A stretch of 64,000 nt of DNA. Origin: Klebsormidium nitens. Its lineage: Eukaryota > Streptophyta > Klebsormidiophyceae > Klebsormidiales > Klebsormidiaceae. Of this stretch, positions 58,601 to 64,000 are shown piece by piece. The notes under the pieces were generated by a model, which was given only the letters and a program-made list of their open reading frames with translations, was not told where the DNA came from and did not search any database. A program made the position numbers and the translations under genes. The DNA lies in assembly GCA_000708835.1 (NCBI GenBank), contig DF236960.1:276982-340981 (forward strand), read 5' to 3'. Numbering within the stretch: the stretch's first letter is position 1; every line of letters starts with the position of its first letter.

Positions 58601-61600
58601 GAAAGCGCTCCTACTAAGACATTTTCAAAAGCGCTGCCACCGGAACGGTGCTGTGGGGTTGTGCAGGCGCGCACCATGGAGTCGGTGAAGGCACTGGTTG
58701 GAAGCGTTTTCGACTATCGTGAGCGGCCGAAAGCGCTGCTTCTGAAAAACACCCCGGAAGCGCTGCTGTTTAAAAATGTGTTGTGGATTGTGCAGGCGCG
58801 CACGATGGAGATGATGTACAGCTTAATCTCCAAGGCGCTGAAGGAGCAGGGGCTGCTGGGGGAGCAGCACCCGCGGGACTACCTCACCTTCTTCTGCCTC
58901 GGCAACAGGTGGGCACTTTTGGAAATCTTCCTATATATACTGCGGCACTTCATATATTTGTTTGTCCCTCATGTTCTTCTGCTTCCGAAACACTGATAAT
59001 TGGCCGGGTAAAAGCCTTGATTAAGTTTGATTCAAGTGCTTGGCTACTTTTGTGGTTGTTGCGGCGGGCTAGCAGCAGGGCGAAGCAAGAGGGAGGTGGA
59101 CTTCACGATTCTAGCGGACGAGGCAAGGAAGGGGGACGTACGAAAAAGGAGGGAGAAGCTTAAAGAAGTCTCTTGGGAAGCGCCGATGATCGACAACGGT
59201 ACCGGTGGAAAGCATTTGGAAAATCTTGAAAAGCCGCTTTGTTGGTCTACGTTTGTACCTGTGCTGACGAGCGAACGCCGAAGATCGAGAGTAGCTGACA
59301 CAAAGGGAAGTGTGGGTACTCTTCTTCATTCAGGTCGGTTCAACTCGTTAAATCCAACTTTTGCAGGGAGGTCAAGCACCCCGAGGAGCACAAGCCAGTG
59401 AAGCCCCCCCAGGGACTGTTTAAGACAAGTGCCAGAAGAGCCCAGGTTTAAATTGCAAGTTGCCGTTCATTTCAACGACAAGAACGTCTTGCTAACCCGC
59501 TATATATGTTAACCCATTTTTGCAGGGAGGTCAAGCACCCCGACGAGCCGGAGCCAGTGAAGCCCCCCAAGCCGGGGAGCGTGCAGGACAAGTGCCAGAA
59601 GAGCCGGCGGGCCATGATCTACGTGCACTCCAAGCTCATGATCGTGGACGACGAGTACGTCATCGTTGGGTCAGCAAACATCAACCAGGTGAGCGGCGCT
59701 ACAGCTTAGGTTGAAATGGCGTTATCTACGGTGCCAGTCTAAATCATTTGTGTGGAACAACCTGTGGGGTTTGAATGTGTGGGGCAATCCTTTACGTGCA
59801 CTCCAAGCTCGTTATTGTGGACGACGAGTACGTCATCATCGGGTCAGCAAACATCAACCAGATGGGTGGCGCAACAACAGTATCGATTCACATCTTTTCT
59901 GGGCTGCTGATACTGCATCTTTGCAGAAGTGCACTTTTTCGACTTGAGAACAGGTCATCCGTGTCAGCTCCTAATCTGATATCTAGCAGGAATTGGATCT
60001 TAGGTGAGGACTTTGCGTTTCACTGCCTGCGACTTCCCGCGCTGAATACGTCATTGTTAGGCAAACAATACCAGGGAGCCAGATAGCGGTTCCAGCTGGT
60101 CTCGTTTTTATCGTATGTGTAGCGCTCCCACGACGGCTCCCGAGACCACGACGGCCGGTTGGCAGATTAGCATCCACCGCTTTGAGAATGCGCCAAAAGA
60201 TGGGCATGCCCCCGTACTTTGTTTCTGGAGAATCTTATGTTTCGAGAGTTACAGATTTTACAAGGAAAGTTATTACAATTTGCAGCGCTCTCAAAACGGC
60301 TCTTTCGACACCGAGATCGCATTGATCAACCACCAAATACGCATCGACCCCGAGGACAGGCCAAAGATTGGCATGCCATTGCACTTTGTTGTTGGAAAAT
60401 CTTACACATGAGAATTTCGAGATTCATAAGAGAATGTGTTCAATCTGCAGCGGTCCCAGGACGGCTCCCGCGACACCGAGATTGCAATGGGCGGCTACCA
60501 GCCCGCGCAGCTCAACTCCTCCGGACGTCCGGCGCGCGGCCAGGTGTACGGCTTCCGGACGTCGCTCTGGGCGGAGCACTTGGGGCACCTCTTTGAGGAG
60601 TACAAGACGCCCGAGAGCGTCGAGTGCGTCCGAAAGGTAGGGCGATTTTTCCAATAGCTTTTTGTGGGTTTTAGTAGAGCGGAGCTCGTTTCCGGACGGC
60701 TGTCGGACGTCGCCGTGGACGATCTTCGGACGTCGCTCTGGCTGGAGCACCCGGGGCACCTATTTGAGGAGAACAAGACGCCGAGAGCGTCGAGTGCGTC
60801 CGAAAGATAAGGGGCTGTCCAATTCTCACGTTTACGGCTTCTGGAATTTCCAGTGAGCTCAGAATCTAGAATCAGGGTTTGCGTGAGTTGGACGTATCTG
60901 GGCGGAGGATTTGGGGGCACCTCTTAGGAGTGAGACGCCAGAGAGCGGCTAATGCGTTCAAAAGGAGTCTTTTTGACAGCTTGTACTTGACTTACAATAT
61001 CAGGGTGTCAAAACGCCCGTCAATTTATTGGGACGGCCTTCGCACGTCGCTCTTGCCGGAGCACTTGGGGACACGTGTCAAAATGTACAAGACTCCCAAG
61101 AGCGTCAAAGTGCGACCCTAAGCTAAGGGCGCGTCGAAATTTCCGGACAAGTCCTGAGGTAGCCCTTTCATGCTAGGACTGCCGGATTATACCTTCCCTA
61201 CTCTTTCGCCGAGACTTGAACGTACCAAACTTCGCTGGCTAATCTAAAGTTCCGCAGATCGACGCCCTTCAGTTGCTTTCTACGGAAGCAGGGTGTTCAT
61301 CTTTTTCCTCTAAGTCTTCTTTCAGTTGTACTACATTCCTCAGGGACGTGCCCTGTTTTCTGCGCAGGTGAACGCGGCTGTGGACGCCAATTGGCAGGTC
61401 TTTGCGGCGGAGGAGATCACCGAAATGACCGCCCACCTCATGGCCTTCCCGGTACAGGTAAGACGGTTTTGCAAACCCTAATCCTCGCAAACCCTAATCC
61501 CGCCAGCTGTCACACTCGTTTGCTCCATTTGGGCTGCCCAAGCGCTGTGACGCACAAAAGTTCACCCAGATGACCGCCCACCGCATGGCCTTCCCAGCAC

Positions 61601-62208
61601 AGGTAAGACGGTTTTGCAAACCCTAATCCTCGCCATCCCGCCAGCTGCCAGTTTCACGCTTCTTCATTTTGGGCTGCGCGAGTCCTGTTACGGGGTGCGG
61701 GTTAAAATCGCCGTTCGTCAGTGGTGGAAACGCATCTGGCAGCCGGACGATTGAGATGTGTCTTCGGCACTTTCGAATGCTCGGTGATTTGCTATCTAAT
61801 ATTTTTTGCGCTCTTCAAAAGGTGGCACCTTGGATGTCAACATGGTTACGGGTCGGGCCTTCGTTTGGAGACTGACTTGGCTCGGCCGAGCTTCAGTTGC
61901 TCATGACTAAGAAACCGTTAGCGCGGGACGGCCAGTCCAGACCGTTGCTGTGCAAATTCTCACTTTTGCTTGATGAGCATTCTTTTCACTTGCGCTTGAT
62001 GTTTCGGATTCCGCTGTACTATCATACGGTGGCTTTGAGTCATGCTTTGGCCTCGAGTCATGCTTCTTGACTTGACGCTGCCTCTAATATGCAGGTCAAC
62101 CAAGACGGAAGCATACAAGAACTGCCCGGAACTGAGGAGTTCCCGGACACCGGCGGCCGGATCCTTGGCACCACTTCGGGCCAGTTACCAGATGCGCTGA
62201 CAACGTAG
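46623..62208 (+). CDS. PLD: Phospholipase D, C2-type (PLD-alpha-like), 15 exons, 999 aa
   Basis: Hydrolyses phosphatidylcholine and related lipids to phosphatidic acid in membrane signalling. Exons: 46623-47293, 48179-48293, 49189-49476, 50397-50633, 51632-51777, 52606-52806, 53399-53570, 54723-54860, 55242-55378, 55751-55979, 58796-58908, 59526-59688, 60451-60636, 61368-61457, 62095-62208; every phase closes. The C2 domain (about 168-345) includes [26 protein letters not shown] and [12 protein letters not shown]. First HKD motif HQKTVIVD at 507-514; [11 protein letters not shown]; second HKD motif HSKLMIVD at 850-857 with [20 protein letters not shown]-terminus [12 protein letters not shown]...LPDALTT, as in plant PLD-alpha. 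Both catalytic histidines are present. An acidic, low-complexity N-terminal extension of about 165 residues precedes C2, longer than in typical PLD-alpha. Start chosen at the first in-frame ATG (GCAGCCATGT context). Nearly every intron carries exon echoes. Confidence 0.97.
48901..49110 (+). repeat. Two echoes of PLD exon 3 acceptor edge
   Basis: GAGCACGTCGTCAAAG at 48904 and GGGCACGTGGTCTTCGAATC at 49019 copy GAGCACGTAGTCGTCGAAGT at 49192 (spacings 115 and 173). The second copy continues with AAGGACGCAGATCACGCGGG against AAGGACGCGGACTACGCAGG. Confidence 0.85.
49990..50390 (+). repeat. Echoes of PLD exon 4 acceptor edge
   Basis: Exon starts at 50130 (GTCGCGGCTACTTCCTTAAG) and 50239 (GACGCCCAAGTAAAAGACGG) precede the real exon at 50397 (GACGCCCACGTGAAAGACGG). 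The 50239 copy keeps a CATAG acceptor and then runs into the shared ATGGCTAACCAGCA intron segment. An older remnant may start near 50000. Confidence 0.9.
50755..51195 (+). repeat. Three echoes of PLD exon 4 donor edge
   Basis: After the real donor at 50634 (AAGCAG/GTAAGG), donors recur at 50802 (AAGCAG/GTGAGG), 50994 (GAGCAG/GTAAAG) and 51180 (GAGGAG/GTGTGT): spacings 168, 192 and 186 bp. The middle copy keeps GAAGCTGGGGACCTCCTCA from the exon (true: GAAACTGGGAGACCTGCTCA). Confidence 0.85.
51841..51905 (+). repeat. Echo of PLD exon 5 donor edge
   Basis: AAGCGCTTCTTCCGG at 51851 repeats 51731 exactly 120 bp on, followed by CAAGCTGGTTCCGAG for CAAGCTGGTGCCAAG; the GT donor has become TTGACG. 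Confidence 0.9.
52240..52515 (+). repeat. Two echoes of PLD exon 6 start (before the first HKD motif)
   Basis: CATGCGGCGGCTCATGGTCG at 52275 and AATGAGGCGGTCCGTGGTCG at 52469 precede the real copy at 52630: spacings 194 and 161 bp. The second also keeps GATGTACACC but not the HKD histidines. Confidence 0.92.
52895..53160 (+). repeat. Two echoes of PLD exon 6 donor edge
   Basis: TGTGCAACCA at 52932 repeats 52764 (168 bp), with GTTGCTCGCACTGGTGGGCGG before it. GACGACCAGCGCCACCCGCT at 53123 repeats the exon's GACGACCAGCACCACTCGCT at 52781 (342 bp, about two units). Confidence 0.85.
53715..53800 (+). repeat. Echo of PLD exon 7 donor edge with intact donor
   Basis: CGTGGGACGTCTACACCAA at 53727 repeats 53521 (206 bp) and ends GTCAGAAAG/GTGGGC at 53778, the same splice donor as the real exon end at 53570. 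One extra base in the copy (CAGATGGTGG) breaks the frame. Confidence 0.92.
54045..54722 (+). repeat. Four echoes of PLD exon 8 acceptor edge, about 166-bp units
   Basis: ACGTTCCGGC cores at 54061, 54227, 54393 and 54558 precede the real copy at 54729: spacings 166, 166, 165 and 171. Units 2-4 keep ACTCCGTGCAG as acceptor and code for [11 protein letters not shown] like the real exon. Stops follow shortly in each. The intron part (CCAA.GTAGACACA, TTCCCGGAACC, GAATCTGGATAT) is duplicated too. Confidence 0.97.
55590..55660 (+). repeat. Echo of PLD exon 10 start
   Basis: CAGTACTTCCCGGGCTCTTG at 55597 copies CAGTACTTCCTGGGCTCCTG at 55782 (185 bp), continuing with GCCACCAAGAAAGTTGGCGC for GCCATCAAGAAGTTGGCGCG. 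Confidence 0.9.
56060..56165 (+). repeat. Echo of PLD exon 10 donor edge
   Basis: GGCCGGAGGGCGACCCGAC at 56086 repeats 55927 (159 bp), with the exon end TGGCAG changed to TGGTAG/GTGGGG, and the first intron bases (GGTTGGTCGCC) also copied. Confidence 0.95.
56170..58290 (+). other. Long PLD intron segment without echoes
   Basis: The largest PLD intron (55980-58795). Its centre shows no exon copies and no clear coding exon. An open stretch near 57060-57270 has a DDATLFVDS word that could be an eroded reverse transcriptase, but the match is too short to call. Confidence 0.4.
58295..58795 (+). repeat. Four echoes of PLD exon 11 start
   Basis: CAGGCGCGCAC-like cores near 58306, 58410, 58523 and 58666 precede the real exon at 58796, with the last spacings about 113, 143 and 129 bp. 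The 58666 copy reads GCGCGCACCATGGAGTCGG for GCGCGCACGATGGAGATGA. The 58410 copy keeps CTAATCTCCAAGCGCTGG further in. Confidence 0.85.
59340..59450 (+). repeat. Echo of PLD exon 12 start
   Basis: TTTTGCAGGGAGGTCAAGCA recurs with the core at 59366 and 59525 (159 bp). The copy keeps the acceptor and CCAGTGAAGCCCCCC, ending AGTGCCAGAAGAGCCC before diverging. Confidence 0.95.
59775..60080 (+). repeat. Two echoes of PLD exon 12 end, including the second HKD motif
   Basis: GTGCACTCCAAGCTC at 59796 repeats 59623 (173 bp) and translates as [20 protein letters not shown], a complete HKD motif with one conservative change; its donor is lost (CAG/ATGGGT). A second, eroded copy lies at 60044 (GAATACGTCATTGTTAGGCA). 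Confidence 0.95.
60115..60450 (+). repeat. Two echoes of PLD exon 13 start
   Basis: GGCTC(C/T) cores at 60135 and 60298 precede 60463 (163 and 165 bp). The second copy keeps TTTGCAG and reads [12 protein letters not shown] (true: [12 protein letters not shown]). The intron word CAAAAGATGGGCATGC / CAAAGATTGGCATGC is shared as well. Confidence 0.93.
60690..61125 (+). repeat. Three echoes of PLD exon 13 donor half
   Basis: GGACGTCGCTCTGG-like cores at 60728, 60890 and 61042 follow the real one at 60557 (171, 162, 152 bp). Each keeps GAGCAC..GGGGCACCT-type sequence and the AAGACGCCGAGAGCGTC end. In the first copy the donor GGTAGG became GATAAG. Confidence 0.93.
61560..61640 (+). repeat. Echo of PLD exon 14 end with intact donor
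   Basis: ATGACCGCCCACCGCATGGC at 61570 repeats 61424 (146 bp) and keeps GCACAG/GTAAGACGG plus intron bases TTTTGCAAACCCTAATCCTC. Confidence 0.95.
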
Positions 62209-63905
62209 AAATAATATCCTGAGCCCTTGTCAAACAAGCTCTCAGTGCTAGAGCGAGACAGCTTTTCTCGTGATTGAGGATTGTGGCACGTCTTTGTACA
62301 CTAGACATGGATTCGATCCGCTAGATGTTGTACCTCCGCGAAATGCTGTGCCACATCCTATATGAACCATATAAAGCTACGCTATACATACTGAGCCGTT
62401 GACTTGACGGAATTTTGCTTCCTGGAAAGCTAGTGGAAAGCATGTGTCAAGATCTTGATAAACAAGACGCAGGTATTGCAAAAGACAGACTGTGTCAAAG
62501 ACTTTGAAAGGATGGAGAGATACGCATGCAAGGTCTCGTATGTAGCTGACTCAGCGTGAGTTACATGTCTGTTTAATTCGATCACGTGAAACAATAAATA
62601 TCGAACCGGCCAGAGTGCGCACAGTACGGTATTATTTCCGGCAGACCGAGCCTGACGTACGGTACTACCTACTACCGGTACCTAGTACCGGTACGTGCTG
62701 ACTCGGCGAGCGGGGTTAGGCCACCCAAGTCCTTGTTTAACAAGCTCAAAGTTCTCCTGCGGAGAACCGTGGCTTGCCTTCGGGGATGTCGACGAACCCT
62801 AACCCGAAGACTATACCACAAGCCATGCACGAGCAAACCATCCCAAACCCGAAATTGTGGAGGTCCGACGGCGAACTGGCGAAGACAAAGTACGTCATTG
62901 TAGACTGACGTTCCTTATATTCCCGTGAAACGGGGAGCCAATCCGCAAAATGCGGAGTCTCTTTTATCGAATTTTCGACGATAACAGGCGGTGCCGTTAT
63001 CATCAGAAACCCCAGTAACCATGAAAGATAACACCGAAAGCATCGAACCGGAAACATTCAACGGACCACCAGCTACGCCGCGGCCAGTCGGCAAAAAACG
63101 TCGCGCACTGTTTGTCCATTTAGACACGTGATTTCTAGGTTTTCGAAGTCGAACCGGCCACTCAAGCACCTCCAATGCCAGAAGCGCAGAGGGCGAAATC
63201 TCAGATTTCATTTAGCGAATCCTAGGGATTTCCTTCTAAAGAAGGCAAGCCAAAACTAACGGGCAGTCGTTGACTAACCCGAGGGGCGGGCGGGTTGCGG
63301 GTTTGAGGGTTGGGTTTGGACGTTGGGCAGGGGTGCGGAGACTGCTAGATCGAGGTTGGGTTTCCCAACTCTGGTTTTTCCCCGAGCACGATCAAGACTT
63401 GGCAATGGGCAGGCCAGGCTTGGTCAAGAGTCAAGACTCTATTACAAGAAATCGAGTTCCGATATCCGTCGGGGCACGGCGGTTCTGCCGCTATGCATTA
63501 TGCAGTCGGAGGTTGTCATAAATGCTCCTAGGATCCAGGAGGAAATCCACGTGCTTCATTGCGCAATCCAGGGCCGGCTGGGCCCTGGCCGGCGTCTTTG
63601 TACTTGTACTACCGGTACCATGCTATCTCAGCGACACGAAGCACGAAGTGTGGTTGAAAGGGGTCGCCGCGGAACCAATTGGGTGGCAAACCGGTATAAC
63701 TGCGCCTGGTCCGTGTTCCAGGCTTCCAGCCTGCTCCAGCGCCGGCGGTATTCCGTCTTGTCAGAGGAGCACGCAAAGCCCACGCAAATTAACTTCGCAT
63801 GCAGAGACTGCGGAGTCCGGACAGCTCTAGAGCCCAGCCTGGCATACTGGGCCCTGGCAATGCTCGCTTGCACCTGAAAAGCCGCTTGCACAAAGGTACA
63901 TAGCT
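62209..63905. other. Region downstream of PLD without recognised genes
   Basis: Holds the PLD 3' UTR. Includes a perfect 9-bp-arm palindrome at 62673-62693 (TACCGGTAC-CTA-GTACCGGTA) and a G-rich stretch at 63280-63360 distantly like the dispersed element. No exon with supported splice partners. Confidence 0.45.
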
Positions 63906-63990
63906 CCCGGGCACCCAAACTAAAACCCTATACCCGCTCCGCACCCGCACACACGCTAACAACCAGACTAACCCCGCCCGTCCCCCGGGT
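63906..63990 (-). repeat. Dispersed G-rich element, copy 5, reverse orientation
   Basis: CACCCAAACTAAAACCCTA, CCCGCTCCGCACCCGCACAC, and TAACCCCGCCCGTCCC are the complement of the core seen at 40072-40147. The element may continue beyond the window. Confidence 0.75.
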
Positions 63991-64000
63991 GCTTATCTTA

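Noticed and set aside
61470-61505. Telo-box-like AAACCCTAATCC repeats as regulatory sites
   Set aside because: They lie in an intron and are copied as part of an exon echo (again at 61616), so their presence is explained by duplication.
62746-63057. Minus-strand open stretch downstream of PLD
   Set aside because: No conserved motif, no consistent splice borders, and base use unlike the real exons.
63270-63365. Sixth copy of the dispersed G-rich element
   Set aside because: G-rich and loosely similar (GGGTTTGAGGGTTGGG, GGGTGCGGAG), but the order of core blocks is not clear enough.

Overview
The window looks like nuclear DNA of a green-lineage eukaryote, most likely a streptophyte (charophyte) alga or an early land plant. 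Evidence: spliced genes with GT-AG introns and GC-rich exons, a plant-type C2-phospholipase D with the PLD-alpha C-terminus, an XTH-like GH16 enzyme, and a plant-type monoacylglycerol lipase/caffeoyl shikimate esterase-like hydrolase. A Klebsormidium-like alga is my best guess, but I cannot confirm it without a search. No organelle, bacterial or CRISPR features were seen.

Layout: (1) 54-2956 (+), the 3' exons of an alpha/beta hydrolase (MAGL/CSE family) whose start lies left of the window. (2) 5709-17909 (-), an 18-exon type II membrane glycosyltransferase of 1375 aa combining NodZ/fucosyltransferase-like modules, a GT-A (GT7C-like) domain and a C-terminal glycosyltransferase-like module. (3) 17910-21758, gene-poor. 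(4) 21759-24338 (+), a small secreted protein with 12 cysteines. (5) 24339-26489, gene-poor. (6) 26490-39252 (-), a 17-exon, 1275-aa protein with a fungal-type MACPF domain and a long beta-rich tail. (7) 41610-44621 (+), an XTH-like GH16 enzyme with two possible last exons. (8) 44622-46622, gene-poor. (9) 46623-62208 (+), a complete 15-exon, 999-aa phospholipase D. (10) 62209-64000, gene-poor, ending in a copy of a dispersed G/C-skewed repeat. In the four complete large models, splice sites and phases were checked exon by exon and all close in frame.

The most unusual property is shared by all the large genes. Their introns are filled with tandem, decayed copies of the adjacent exon edge plus the neighbouring intron ('exon echoes'). 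Copies of an acceptor-side edge lie upstream of the real exon; copies of a donor-side edge lie downstream. Spacing is usually 130-195 bp and can be very regular (166/166/165/171 bp in PLD exon 8; 192/196/195 bp in the glycosyltransferase; 146/145 bp in the XTH). Most copies carry stops, but some keep usable splice sites, and one in the glycosyltransferase is open, in phase and has canonical splice sites, so it may have become a coding exon. This suggests that introns here grew by repeated nucleosome-length tandem duplication across splice junctions.

A second, separate signal is a short dispersed element (about 75-85 bp core, G-rich on one strand, related to GGGTTAGGGTGGG) seen at five places. 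Two copies are enclosed by inverted repeats of different sequence.

The genes do not form a pathway. The glycosyltransferase, GH16 enzyme and Cys-rich protein point to cell-surface or wall work; PLD and the MAGL-like enzyme to lipid signalling and turnover.
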